This document shows, in pieces, positions 31,454 to 40,500 of a DNA stretch of 64,000 nucleotides. Both the position numbers and the translations under genes were made by a program. The notes under the pieces were generated by a model, which saw nothing but the letters and a program-made list of their open reading frames with translations, did no database searches and was not told the DNA's origin. Position 1 is the stretch's first letter; the number at the start of each line of letters is the position of its first letter. Source of the stretch: Mycobacterium sp. Aquia_213 (GTDB lineage Bacteria; Actinomycetota; Actinomycetes; Mycobacteriales; Mycobacteriaceae); NCBI RefSeq assembly GCF_026625985.1, contig NZ_CP113116.1:3286001-3350000 (forward strand), read 5' to 3'.

Positions 31454-32272
31454 CTAGCGGGACGGTTTCGGACAGGACGGATGGGTGCCCGCCGTCACCA
31501 GATCGGCAACTGCGGCACGCGGGTCGCCGCTTTTGACCAGACCCTCACCGACGAGCACGGCGTCAGCGCCGGCGCCGGCATAGGCCAACAGGTCCGCCGT
31601 GCCGCGAACCCCGGACTCGGCGATCCTGATCACGTTGCTGGGCAGCCCGGGGGCGATCCGCGAGAAGCTATCCCGGTCCACTTCCAGCGTCTTGAGATCG
31701 CGGGCGTTGACCCCGATCACGTTGGCCCCGGCCTTCAGCGCCCGGTCGGCCTCTTCTTCGGTGTGGACCTCGACAAGCGCTGTCATACCAAGCGATTCGG
31801 TGCGGTCGAGCATTGCCGCCAGCGCCGACTGCTCCAGGGCGGCGACGATCAGCAGCAACATGTCGGCGCCGTGCGCACGCGCCTCGTGAATCTGATAGGG
31901 CTGCACCACAAAGTCTTTGCGCAAGACCGGAATCGACACGGCGGCCCGAACCGCATCCAGGTCGTCGAGCGAGCCGTTAAAGCGCCGCTCCTCGGTCAAG
32001 ACACTGATGATCCGGGCCCCGCCGTCTTCGTAGGCACGGGCCAACTTCGCCGGATCGGCAATGGGCGCCAACGAACCCGCCGACGGACTGGCGCGCTTGA
32101 CCTCGGCGATGACGCCGATCCCAGGCTCGCGCAGGGCGGCCATCACGTCGAGAGGGGGCGGCGCCGCAGCGGCGGCCGCTTTGATCTCGGAAAGCGAGAT
32201 ACGGGCTTCGCGCGCGGCAACATCGGCCCGGACTCCCTCGAGGATGGAGTCAAGGACTGTCGCCGGACTCAT
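31454..32272 (-). CDS. trpC: Indole-3-glycerol phosphate synthase
   Basis: Ring closure of CdRP to indole-3-glycerol phosphate. 272 aa, the same as tuberculosis TrpC, with no fused TrpF domain. Active-site motifs are VIAEVKRASPSAG (catalytic Lys), RKDFVVQPYQI, LVEVHTEEEA and IAESGV. The N-terminal helical extension VLDSILEGVRADVAARE is typical of the family. 103 bp separate it from the Trp-associated membrane protein gene. Confidence 0.97.
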   Translation of the reverse strand: MSPATVLDSILEGVRADVAAREARISLSEIKAAAAAAPPPLDVMAALREPGIGVIAEVKRASPSAGSLAPIADPAKLARAYEDGGARIISVLTEERRFNGSLDDLDAVRAAVSIPVLRKDFVVQPYQIHEARAHGADMLLLIVAALEQSALAAMLDRTESLGMTALVEVHTEEEADRALKAGANVIGVNARDLKTLEVDRDSFSRIAPGLPSNVIRIAESGVRGTADLLAYAGAGADAVLVGEGLVKSGDPRAAVADLVTAGTHPSCPKPSR

Positions 32273-32375
32273 ACCTGTCGTTTCCCTTCCCAGATGTCAC
32301 TCACGGTCACCTAACCGGTTTCGAGCCGATTTCGACGACGTCAATGAAGGGTAGCGACCGTCGGCTCGCGACCCG

Positions 32376-33044
32376 TCACCGACCCTCGGTGTCAGACTCG
32401 CGGGGCCGATCGGTCGGGTCGTGCCCCTCATCGAGTGCGTCCCAGATCATCCGCTCCGACATCTCTGGGGCCCCCGACTCCTCCAGCATCGCCCCGTCGG
32501 CGCCTTCGCGTCTCGCATTTGAGCGGCGGGTCGCCGGCGCGGCGTATTTTTTTGCCCCGGCGCGTGCCGTCATCGCCGACCGCATCAACAGCACCGCGGC
32601 GATCAACGTGCACACCGCGGCGCCCACGGCGACGCCCGCGCCGGCGTAACGGCGCTCGCTGCCCACCAGCGTCACCAGCGAAATGTGGGCAAGTTCGGCT
32701 CCTCGCACCGCCACGTCCGGCAGCACCCACAGGCTCACACCCAGATAGCCGATCGCCAGGCTGATCACGGCCAGCAGCCCCGCCAGCGCCCGCAGCGCCC
32801 AGCCGCGCACCGCGAGCGCCGCGACGGCCGTGGCCAGCATCAGCAGCGCCGACGGCAGCAGGGCCGTCGACCACGACGAGCCGGCCAGAATGACTTCCTT
32901 GGGCGGTCCCAGCCCGTCGAACGATCGGATGACCACCCACGGCAGTCGCGAAGCCGTCCACAGCAGACCCGCGGCGATGACCAGCAGCAGCTGGGCGATG
33001 CCGATCGTCAGCCGGGCCCGCCGGTCCGGCCGGGCATCAGCCAT
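32376..33044 (-). CDS. Trp biosynthesis-associated membrane protein (Rv1610-like)
   Basis: 222 aa with about four hydrophobic helices (IAQLLLVIAAGLLW, LLPSALLMLATAVAAL, ALRALAGLLAVISLAIGYLG, AVGAAVCTLIAAVLLM), a recurring family between trpE and trpC in actinobacteria. The cytosolic tail is charged. Function unknown; the fixed position suggests a role tied to tryptophan or its precursors. The start overlaps the trpE stop by 8 bp. Confidence 0.88.
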   Translation of the reverse strand: MADARPDRRARLTIGIAQLLLVIAAGLLWTASRLPWVVIRSFDGLGPPKEVILAGSSWSTALLPSALLMLATAVAALAVRGWALRALAGLLAVISLAIGYLGVSLWVLPDVAVRGAELAHISLVTLVGSERRYAGAGVAVGAAVCTLIAAVLLMRSAMTARAGAKKYAAPATRRSNARREGADGAMLEESGAPEMSERMIWDALDEGHDPTDRPRESDTEGR

Positions 33045-34575
33045 TGCGGGTGGCGTCCGGCGCGCTCAGCGTCTGGGCGGCGGCGATGGCATTGAGCACC
33101 GCGCGCGCCTTGTTGCTCGCCTCGTTGTGCTCATAGGGGCCATTGGAGTCGGCGACCACCCCGCCGCCGGCCTGGACGTACGCGGTGCCGTTGCGCATCA
33201 GCGCGGTGCGAATGGCGATCGCGAAGTCGGCGTTGCCGGCGAAATCGAGGTACCCGAGCACACCGCCGTAGACGCCGCGGCGGGTCTTCTCCACCTCTTC
33301 GATCAGCTCCATGGCCCGCACCTTGGGCGCTCCGGACAGCGTGCCGGCTGGGAAACACGCCGTGACCGCGTCCAAGGCGGTACGGCCCTCGCCGAGCACG
33401 CCCGTCACCGTGGAGACCAGGTGCATCACGTGGCTGTAGCGCTCGATGTGGCTGTAATCCTCGACGCGAACCGTGCCGGGCGTGCAGACCCGGCCGAGGT
33501 CGTTGCGGCCGAGATCGACCAGCATCAGGTGCTCGGCGCGTTCCTTGTCATCAGACAGCAGCTCCTTTTCCAGCAGCTGATCTTCTTCCTCGTTGGCTCC
33601 CCGCCACCGGGTACCGGCGATCGGATGCGTGGTGGCGCGCCCGTCGACGACGGTGACGAGTGCCTCCGGGCTGGATCCGACGATCGAAAAGTCCGTCACA
33701 CCAGCACTATTCGGCACATGCAGCAGATACATGTACGGGCTCGGATTGGTCACCCGCAGAATGCGGTAAACCTCGAACGGGTCGACGTCGGTGTCCATCT
33801 CGAAGCGCTGCGAGGGCACCACCTGGAAAGCCTCGCCGGCCGCGATCTGGTCGACGAGGTAGTCGACGATCTTCCCGTATTCCTCGACCGTGCGCTGCGC
33901 CCGGTATTCGGGCTCGGGCTTGCTGAAGGTGGCCACGGTCGACGGCAGCGGCTGGCCCAGCGCCTCGGTCATCACATCCAGGCGCGCGACGGCATCCTCG
34001 TAGGCCTCATCGACCCGCTCGTCGGTGCCGTTCCAGTTCACGGCGTTGGCGATCAGCGTGATCGTGCCCTCGTGGTGGTCGACCGCCGCCACATCCGTGG
34101 CCAGCAGCATCAGCATGTCCGGCAGCTGCAGATCGTCGACGGCCATTTCCGGCAGGCGTTCCAGGCGCCGCACCATGTCGTAGGCGAAGAACCCCACCAG
34201 GCCACCCGACAGCGGCGGTAGGCCCGGCACCGCGGCGGTGGCCAGCAGTTCGAGGGTGGCCTGCAGCGCCTCGAGCGGGTCGCCGCCGGTGGGCGCGTCC
34301 TGCGGAACCGCACCCAGCCAGACCGCTTCGCCGTCGCGCACGGTCAACGCTGAGGGTGCTCCAGCCCCGATGAACGACCATCGCGACCACGATCGGCCGT
34401 TCTCCGCGGACTCCAGCAGGAAAGTCCCGGGTCGATTGGCTGCGAGCTTGCGGTAGGCGGAGAGCGGCGTCTCGCTGTCGGCCAAGACCTTCCGGGTCAC
34501 CGGAACAAAGCGGTGCCCGGCCGCAAGCAGGCGAAATTCCTCCCGTGAGGTCGTGTCGGCGAGGTGAGGATGCAC
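33037..34575 (-). CDS. trpE: Anthranilate synthase component I
   Basis: Chorismate to anthranilate, with glutamine-derived ammonia from a TrpG encoded elsewhere. 512 aa from the GTG at 34575. The feedback-inhibition motif LLESAENGRSWSRWSFIG near residue 50 indicates control by tryptophan. Catalytic residues are in HPIAGTRWRG, LMLVDLGRNDLG and FPAGTLSGAPKVRAMELI. It heads the operon trpE-membrane protein-trpC-trpB-trpA-lgt; trpD and trpF are not in it. The promoter must lie in the 51 bp shared with the divergent peroxiredoxin gene. Confidence 0.97.
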   Translation of the reverse strand: MHPHLADTTSREEFRLLAAGHRFVPVTRKVLADSETPLSAYRKLAANRPGTFLLESAENGRSWSRWSFIGAGAPSALTVRDGEAVWLGAVPQDAPTGGDPLEALQATLELLATAAVPGLPPLSGGLVGFFAYDMVRRLERLPEMAVDDLQLPDMLMLLATDVAAVDHHEGTITLIANAVNWNGTDERVDEAYEDAVARLDVMTEALGQPLPSTVATFSKPEPEYRAQRTVEEYGKIVDYLVDQIAAGEAFQVVPSQRFEMDTDVDPFEVYRILRVTNPSPYMYLLHVPNSAGVTDFSIVGSSPEALVTVVDGRATTHPIAGTRWRGANEEEDQLLEKELLSDDKERAEHLMLVDLGRNDLGRVCTPGTVRVEDYSHIERYSHVMHLVSTVTGVLGEGRTALDAVTACFPAGTLSGAPKVRAMELIEEVEKTRRGVYGGVLGYLDFAGNADFAIAIRTALMRNGTAYVQAGGGVVADSNGPYEHNEASNKARAVLNAIAAAQTLSAPDATRNG

Positions 34576-34626
34576 CAAACCATCCTCGCAGATCCGTGTG
34601 CTCGGCTCGGGCGTAGCCTGACGGCC

Positions 34627-35091
34627 ATGAAAACTGGTGACACAGTGGCCGACTTCGAACTTCCCGATCAGACCGGAACGCCCCGCAAGCTCAGCGCCCT
34701 GCTTGCCGACGGCCCCGTGGTGCTGTTCTTCTACCCCGCGGCGATGACCCCTGGGTGCACCAAGGAAGCCTGCCATTTCCGGGACCTGGCCTCCGAATTC
34801 GCGGCGGTCGGCGCCAACCGCGTCGGCATCAGCACCGATGCCGTGCAAAAGCAGGCCAAGTTCGCCGATAAGGAGAACTTCGACTACCCGCTGCTGTCGG
34901 ACAACGAGGGCACGGTCGCCACCGCGTTCGGCGTCAAACGCGGTCTGCTCGGCAAGCTGATGCCGGTCAAGCGCACGACGTTCGTGATCGACACCGACCG
35001 CAAGCTGCTCAATGTGATTTCCAGCGAGTTCAGCATGGACACCCACGCCGACCAGGCGCTGCAGACGCTACGGGCCCGTTCTTCGGCGTAA
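34627..35091 (+). CDS. bcpB: Bacterioferritin comigratory protein, peroxiredoxin Q type
   Basis: Thiol-dependent peroxidase. 154 aa, equal to tuberculosis BcpB. The peroxidatic Cys (C44) is in MTPGCTKEACHFRD, with a second Cys five residues on (C49) as in the BCP intramolecular-disulfide group. Thioredoxin-fold strands VVLFFYP and TTFVIDTDRK are present. ATG at 34627, divergent from trpE. The stop is 19 bp from the convergent chaA stop. Confidence 0.95.
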   Translation: MKTGDTVADFELPDQTGTPRKLSALLADGPVVLFFYPAAMTPGCTKEACHFRDLASEFAAVGANRVGISTDAVQKQAKFADKENFDYPLLSDNEGTVATAFGVKRGLLGKLMPVKRTTFVIDTDRKLLNVISSEFSMDTHADQALQTLRARSSA

Positions 35092-35110
35092 TCGCTTGCG
35101 CTGCTTGCCG

Positions 35111-36205
35111 TTACGGGATGATCGCCAGGAACACGTAGGCCGCGAGCAACACCAGATGCACCTCGCCCTGTAGCCGGGTCGCGCGGCCGGGCACCACGGT
35201 GAGCATGCTGATCACCACGGTCAATGCGAACAGCACCAGCTGGGTGGGGCCAAGACCGAGGATCAGCGGCCCCTTCAGCCAGATCGACGCCAGCGCGATG
35301 CCCGGGATGGTGAGCCCGATGCTGGCCATCGCCGAGCCGTACGCGAGGTTGAGGCTGGTCTGGATGCGGCCCTTCCGCGCCGCCCGCACCGCCGCCAGCG
35401 TCTCCGGCAGCAGCACCAGCGCCGCGATCACCACACCGACGAAGGTGTGCGGAAATCCCGCGGCGGCCACCAGATGCTCGACGGTCGGCGACTCCTGTTC
35501 GGCCAAACCCACCACCGCGACGAGCGCCGCCACCAGCAGTCCCAGGCTGCGCAGCGCCGCGGCGTTGCTCGGCGGCTCGGCATGGCTTTCCTCGTCAAAG
35601 AAGCTCTGCTGACCTTTCTGCGTGATCGGCAAAAAGAAGTCGCGGTGCCGCACGGTTTGAGTGAAGACAAACATCAGGTAGAGCAGCAACGAGGCGACGG
35701 CCGCAAACTCGAGTTGCCCGGGCGAGAACTCCTGACCCCCGCGAGTGGTGGTGAAGGTGGGCAACACCAGGCTCAGCGTCGCCAGCGTGGTGAGCGTGGC
35801 CAGCGCCGCGCCGCTGCCCTGCGGGTTGAACAACGTCACGCCATAGCGGTGCGAACCCATCAGCAGCGACAACCCGGCAATGCCATTGGTGGTGATCATC
35901 AGGGCCGCGAACGCGGTGTCTCGGGCCAGCGTCGCCGCCTCGTTGCCGCCCGACGCCATCAGTTCGATGATCAGGGCCAGCTCGATCACGGTCACCGCCG
36001 CGGCCAGCACCAGCGACCCGAACGGCTCCCCGGCCCGGTGTGCGACCACCTCCGCGTGGTGCACCGCGGCCAACACGGCGCCGATCAGAAGGATCGCCTC
36101 GATCGACGCCAGGGTCGGCCCAGGGTTCGCGCCGCCCCAGGTGACTGCCAGCGTGATGAGGGCGATCAGCGGCACCACGACGTTCCAGGACATCCGTTCG
36201 CGCAT
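35111..36205 (-). CDS. chaA: Ca2+/H+ (cation/proton) antiporter
   Basis: 364 aa with about eleven helices in two inverted halves. The two alpha repeats show GGNEAATLARDTAFAALMI and the later FVGVVIAALVLLPETLAAV plus LNLAYGSAMASIGLTIPG, the acidic and polar ion-binding segments of the CaCA family. Expected to export calcium, sodium or potassium in exchange for protons. The first residues (MRERMSWNVV) leave a second ATG four codons in as an alternative start. Confidence 0.92.
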   Translation of the reverse strand: MRERMSWNVVVPLIALITLAVTWGGANPGPTLASIEAILLIGAVLAAVHHAEVVAHRAGEPFGSLVLAAAVTVIELALIIELMASGGNEAATLARDTAFAALMITTNGIAGLSLLMGSHRYGVTLFNPQGSGAALATLTTLATLSLVLPTFTTTRGGQEFSPGQLEFAAVASLLLYLMFVFTQTVRHRDFFLPITQKGQQSFFDEESHAEPPSNAAALRSLGLLVAALVAVVGLAEQESPTVEHLVAAAGFPHTFVGVVIAALVLLPETLAAVRAARKGRIQTSLNLAYGSAMASIGLTIPGIALASIWLKGPLILGLGPTQLVLFALTVVISMLTVVPGRATRLQGEVHLVLLAAYVFLAIIP

Positions 36206-36324
36206 CGCCGCCCATTCTCACCGAAATCGCCGCCGAGTGCCCGCTCGAATCGCGGTGCACCGCTGTGGCCGCACCGTCGGCGATTAGCCGGCCGTCGGGG
36301 TCATCGCCTCAGTAGCATGCTCAC

Positions 36325-37833
36325 ATGCTGCAAAGCGAGGGGTTACCCGAAGGCGCGGCGTTCGCTGGATACACGATTGTTCGGCGGCTAGGGGTCGGGG
36401 GAATGGGCGAGGTATATCTGGCGCAGCACCCGCGGCTGCCTCGCCGTGACGCGGTGAAGATCCTGCCCGGCGAGCTCACCGGCAACCTCGAGTTCCGGGA
36501 ACGCTTCAACCGGGAGGCCGACCTCGCCGCAAGCCTGTACAACGAGCACATCGTCGGCATCCACGATCGCGGCGAATACGAAGGGCAACTGTGGATTTCG
36601 ATGGATTACGTCGAAGGCACCGATGCCGCACAGCTGCTGCGCCAGTACCCGTCGGGAATGCCGAAAGCCGATGTTGTCGAGATCATCACGGCCATGGCCG
36701 ACGCGCTGGACTACGCGCATTCGCGCGGCCTGCTGCACCGCGACGTCAAGCCGGCCAACATCCTGCTCACCGACGCCACGCCCCGACGGCGCATCCTGCT
36801 GGCCGATTTCGGCATCGCGCGTGAGCTGGGTGAAATCAGCGGCCTGACAGCGACAAACATGATGATGGGCACCACCGCCTACTGCGCACCAGAGCAGTTG
36901 CAGGGTTTGGATCTCGACGGACGCGCCGACCAATACGCGCTGGGATGCACCGCGTTCAACCTATTGACCGGGTCCGCCCCCTTTCACGGCTCCAATCCGG
37001 CGGTGGTCATCACACAGCACTTGTCCGCGCCGCCACCGCCGATCAGTGAGCGCCGGCCCGAGTTGGCGGACCTCGACGGCGCGCTCGCCAAAGCGCTCGC
37101 CAAAAACCCCGCCGACCGCTATGCGACCTGTGCAGATTTCGCGGCCGCGTTGGGCAGCCAGCTCAGCGCGGCGGTGGCCGAAGCCGTGGCTCCGACCCAA
37201 GCGGCCCCGATTGCGACGGAAGTGATCGCTACACCGCAAACCACCTCGGCCACAACGCCGCCCGCGCGCAGTAACCGGCGCACGGCCGTGGCGGTCGCGG
37301 CAATCGTCGGTGTCGCGCTGGTCGGTCTCGCGGTACTCGTCGGCGTCCGACTGCTCGGCGACTCAAACCAATCCGGTAACAGCCGAGCCGCCTCGCAATC
37401 GGTTGCCCCGCCGAGCTCGGCTCCGTCGAAGCCGGCGATGCCGGCGATCAAGCTGGCCGGCCAAATCACCGACCCTGCGCATGTGCTTGGCCCCCTCGAG
37501 TACGACGCGGTGAACCGGGCGATCAGGAAGCTCTACGACACGCGCGGCACCCGGCTGTGGGTGGTGTACGTCAAGAACTTCGACGGCCTCAAACCGTTTC
37601 GATGGGCCGAGGACACCATGCGTGCCAACAACTTCAAGGACAATGACGCCATCCTGGCCGTGGCCACCGAGGAGCCGGCGTACGCGTTCCGGGTGCCGAA
37701 CGCGGTGATCAACGGAAGGGCTATCGATCTCGAAGTCATTCGCCGCGACCGCATCTCGCCGGCAATCTTCCGGCACGAATGGCCCCGTGCGGCGATAGCC
37801 GCGGCCAACAGTTTGGACGTAGGTCCGAACTAA
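36325..37833 (+). CDS. Membrane Ser/Thr protein kinase with extracytoplasmic TPM-like domain
   Basis: 502 aa. Kinase domain, residues ~14-280: Gly loop RLGVGGMGEVYLA, ATP Lys in RRDAVKIL (K45), catalytic LLHRDVKPANILL (D140), DFG at 161-163 and CAPEQL. A Thr/Pro/Ala juxtamembrane linker, then one helix at ~320-344. The outside part (380-465) begins QITDPAHVLGPLEYDAVNRA, continues RLWVVYVKNFDG and ends with ILAVATEEPAYAFRVPN, which fits a TPM domain (TLP18.3/Psb32/MOLO-1 type). Kinases with PASTA or NHL sensors are usual; TPM is not. It is absent from this position in tuberculosis. It overlaps the hisI end by 4 bp, convergently. Confidence 0.9.
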   Translation: MLQSEGLPEGAAFAGYTIVRRLGVGGMGEVYLAQHPRLPRRDAVKILPGELTGNLEFRERFNREADLAASLYNEHIVGIHDRGEYEGQLWISMDYVEGTDAAQLLRQYPSGMPKADVVEIITAMADALDYAHSRGLLHRDVKPANILLTDATPRRRILLADFGIARELGEISGLTATNMMMGTTAYCAPEQLQGLDLDGRADQYALGCTAFNLLTGSAPFHGSNPAVVITQHLSAPPPPISERRPELADLDGALAKALAKNPADRYATCADFAAALGSQLSAAVAEAVAPTQAAPIATEVIATPQTTSATTPPARSNRRTAVAVAAIVGVALVGLAVLVGVRLLGDSNQSGNSRAASQSVAPPSSAPSKPAMPAIKLAGQITDPAHVLGPLEYDAVNRAIRKLYDTRGTRLWVVYVKNFDGLKPFRWAEDTMRANNFKDNDAILAVATEEPAYAFRVPNAVINGRAIDLEVIRRDRISPAIFRHEWPRAAIAAANSLDVGPN

Positions 37834-38177
37834 TTCTCGGGTGCCAGCAGCACGTCGGCGTCGAAGCAGCTGTGGTCTCCGGTGTGGCAGGCGGCGCCGA
37901 CCTGATCGACTGTCAACAGCACGGTGTCGCCGTCGCAGTCCAGGCGCACCGAGTGCACATGCTGGGTGTGGCCCGACGTCGCGCCCTTGATCCACTGCTC
38001 ACCGCGGGATCGCGAAAAGTAGGTGGCCTCACGGGTTTCTAGAGTGCGGGCCAACGCCTCGTCGTCCATCCAGGCGACCATCAGCACGTCTCCGCTGCCC
38101 CGCTCCTGCACGACGGCGGTGAACAGTCCGTCGGCGTTGCGCTTGAGGCGCGTGGCGATGTTCGGGTCCAGCATCAT
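37830..38177 (-). CDS. hisI: Phosphoribosyl-AMP cyclohydrolase
   Basis: Third step of histidine synthesis. 115 aa, equal to tuberculosis HisI, cyclohydrolase only (no HisE fusion). Zn-binding residues are in RLDCDGDTVLL, GAACHTGDHSCF and the preceding TSGHTQHVHS. The ATGs at 38177 and 38174 overlap the hisF stop; the longer open frame upstream is shadow of hisF. Last gene of the operon. Confidence 0.96.
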   Translation of the reverse strand: MMLDPNIATRLKRNADGLFTAVVQERGSGDVLMVAWMDDEALARTLETREATYFSRSRGEQWIKGATSGHTQHVHSVRLDCDGDTVLLTVDQVGAACHTGDHSCFDADVLLAPEN

Positions 38178-38959
38178 CGCACCGTGATCCCCGCTGCGGC
38201 CATCGCGGCCTTCACCTGCCCGATGGTCAGCTCGCGGAAGTGAAAGACGCTGGCCGCCAACACCGCATCGGCACCGGCATCGACCGCGGGGGCGAAATGG
38301 TCCACCGCGCCCGCGCCGCCGCTGGCGATCACCGGAACCGTGACCGCGGCACGCACCGCGCGCAGCATCGCCAAATCGAACCCGGCCTTGGTCCCGTCGG
38401 CGTCCATCGAGTTGAGCAGAATCTCCCCCACCCCGAGGTCGGCGCCGCGGGCCGCCCATTCGACGGCGTCGATACCCGTTCCGCGACGGCCGCCGTGCGT
38501 GGTGACCTCCCAGCCGGACCGCGTGGGCGCCGAACCGGGCGGCACCGTGCGGGCGTCGACGGACAGCACGATGCATTGGGAGCCGAATTGCCTTGACATC
38601 TCGGCCAATAGGTCGGGACGGGCGATCGCGGCGGTATTCACCGAAACCTTGTCCGCGCCGGCCCGCAGCAACACATCGACGTCGGCCACGGCCCGCACGC
38701 CCCCGCCGACCGTCAGCGGGATGAACACCTGCTCGGCGGTGTGGCGCACCACGTCGAGCATCGTGGCCCGGCCCGACGAGGACGCGGTCACGTCGAGAAA
38801 GGTCAGCTCGTCGGCGCCTTCGGCGTCGTACGCCGCGGCCAGTTCGACGGGGTCGCCCGCGTCGCGCAGGTTTTCGAAATTGACTCCCTTGACGACTCGC
38901 CCGTCATCGACGTCCAGGCACGGAATCACCCGCACGGCAAGGTCGGTACCCGCATACAT
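38174..38959 (-). CDS. hisF: Imidazole glycerol phosphate synthase, cyclase subunit
   Basis: Forms imidazole glycerol phosphate and AICAR with ammonia channelled from HisH. 261-aa TIM barrel with both catalytic Asp motifs (RVIPCLDVDDGRVVKG and LLNSMDADGTKAGFD), DVTASSSGR and IASGGAGAVDHF. ATG at 38959 directly after the impA stop. Confidence 0.96.
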   Translation of the reverse strand: MYAGTDLAVRVIPCLDVDDGRVVKGVNFENLRDAGDPVELAAAYDAEGADELTFLDVTASSSGRATMLDVVRHTAEQVFIPLTVGGGVRAVADVDVLLRAGADKVSVNTAAIARPDLLAEMSRQFGSQCIVLSVDARTVPPGSAPTRSGWEVTTHGGRRGTGIDAVEWAARGADLGVGEILLNSMDADGTKAGFDLAMLRAVRAAVTVPVIASGGAGAVDHFAPAVDAGADAVLAASVFHFRELTIGQVKAAMAAAGITVR

Positions 38960-38960
38960 T

Positions 38961-39761
38961 TCAGTAGTCCTCCGGTCGGCCGGCACTGCGCAGAATCTCG
39001 AGGATCTCCCCGTAGGCGCCGGGGGCCGCGGCCAGCACCGACCGCGACGCGGGGGTCCAGGGTTGGCCGGCCAGATCGGTGACGGTGCCTCCGGCGGCCC
39101 GAACGTGCGCGACGCCCGCGGCGTGATCCCAGACACTTCCCCCGAACACAACTGCGCCGGTAAGTATTCCATCGGCCACGTAGACGAGGTCGATGCCGGT
39201 CGACCCGTGCATGCGCAATCGCGAGGACACGGTGCTCAGCTTCTCCAGCACCGCGACGCGATAACGTCCCGGGAATCGGCCCCGCGAATCGGCGTTGAAC
39301 GTGCCGACACCGATGAGGCCGTCGGCCAACTGCGTGTGACTCAATGCAGGTTGTGCCACACCGTTTTTCATCAGCGGCCCCTCGGCGACGGCCGTGTAAC
39401 GGTCGTCGGTGAATGGGATCCAGGTCAGACCGGCCACCGGCTCACCCTCGTGCAGCAAGCCGAGCAGAATCGCCGCCATCGGTGATCCGGCGGCGTAGTT
39501 GAAGGTGCCGTCGATGGGGTCCAGCACCCACACCCAGGGCGAATCGATCGGTGCGCCACCGAACTCCTCGCCGTGCACGCCGATTCCGGTGGCGGCTTCC
39601 AACGCGGCGACGACCTGCCGCTCGATCGCAAGGTCGACCTGAGTGGCGAAGTCGTCGCCCTTCTTCCGAACGGCTGAGTCGGCGCGATGGCCGGCCACGA
39701 ATGGCTCTACTGCCGTGTCAAGGATTGTCGACGCCTCGGCCAGCAGTGCGTGCAGATCCAT
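38961..39761 (-). CDS. impA: Inositol monophosphatase family protein
   Basis: 266 aa Mg-dependent phosphatase. Metal-binding signatures are VHGEEFGG, VLDPIDGTFNYAAG and SVWDHAAGVAHVRAAGG. Within the his operon it may serve as histidinol-phosphate phosphatase or as inositol monophosphatase; the sequence does not decide. ATG at 39761, 4 bp after hisA. Confidence 0.92.
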   Translation of the reverse strand: MDLHALLAEASTILDTAVEPFVAGHRADSAVRKKGDDFATQVDLAIERQVVAALEAATGIGVHGEEFGGAPIDSPWVWVLDPIDGTFNYAAGSPMAAILLGLLHEGEPVAGLTWIPFTDDRYTAVAEGPLMKNGVAQPALSHTQLADGLIGVGTFNADSRGRFPGRYRVAVLEKLSTVSSRLRMHGSTGIDLVYVADGILTGAVVFGGSVWDHAAGVAHVRAAGGTVTDLAGQPWTPASRSVLAAAPGAYGEILEILRSAGRPEDY

Positions 39762-39765
39762 CGGT

Positions 39766-40500
39766 CTAGGCCCGTACCGCGTCCAGCGCCTGCGGCAACG
39801 TGAACCGCCCGGCGTAGAGCGCCTTACCCACAATGGCGCCCTCGACGCCGCGGTCGGTCAGAGTGGCGATGGCCCGCAAGTCGTCGAGGCTCGACACGCC
39901 GCCCGATGCGATGACCGGGGCGTCGGTGCGTTCGGTGACGCGGGCCAGCAGGTCGAGATTGGGCCCGCCCAGCGTCCCGTCCTTGGTGACATCGGTGACG
40001 ACGAACCGCGAACATCCTTCGCCGTCAAGACGTTCCAACACATCCCAAAGGTCGCCGCCATCGGTTTCCCAGCCGCGCCCGCGCAGCCGGTGCTCGCCGT
40101 CCACGATCTGGACGTCCAACCCGACGGCGACCAAGTCGGCGTGCTCGGTGATCGCGCGTGCGCACCACTGCGGATTCTCCAGCGCCGCGGTGCCCAGGTT
40201 GACCCGGGCGCAGCCGGTGGCCAACGCCGCGGCCAGCGAGTCGTCGTCACGGATCCCGCCGGACAGCTCCACTTTCACGTCGAGCTTGCCCACCACCTCG
40301 GCAAGCAGTTCGCGGTTGGAACCGCGGCCGAACGCGGCGTCCAGGTCCACCAGATGGATCCAGTCGGCGCCGTCGCGCTGCCAGTTCAGCGCCGCATCCA
40401 GCGCCGAGCCGTACTCGGTTTCGCTGCCGGCCTTGCCCTGCACCAAGCGCACGGCACGACCTTCGACGACGTCGACGGCGGGTAACAAAATCAGTGGCAT
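39766..40500 (-). CDS. hisA: Phosphoribosyl isomerase A, probably bifunctional HisA/TrpF
   Basis: Amadori isomerase of histidine synthesis. In actinobacteria the same enzyme (PriA) also isomerises phosphoribosyl anthranilate, replacing TrpF. 244-aa TIM barrel with catalytic Asp in LLPAVDVVEGRAVRLVQGKA, the second Asp in VVTDVTKDGTLGGPN, and phosphate loops GGIRDDDSL and IASGGVSSLDDL. No trpF is seen in the window, consistent with the dual role and tying this operon to the trp operon. Confidence 0.95.
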   Translation of the reverse strand: MPLILLPAVDVVEGRAVRLVQGKAGSETEYGSALDAALNWQRDGADWIHLVDLDAAFGRGSNRELLAEVVGKLDVKVELSGGIRDDDSLAAALATGCARVNLGTAALENPQWCARAITEHADLVAVGLDVQIVDGEHRLRGRGWETDGGDLWDVLERLDGEGCSRFVVTDVTKDGTLGGPNLDLLARVTERTDAPVIASGGVSSLDDLRAIATLTDRGVEGAIVGKALYAGRFTLPQALDAVRA

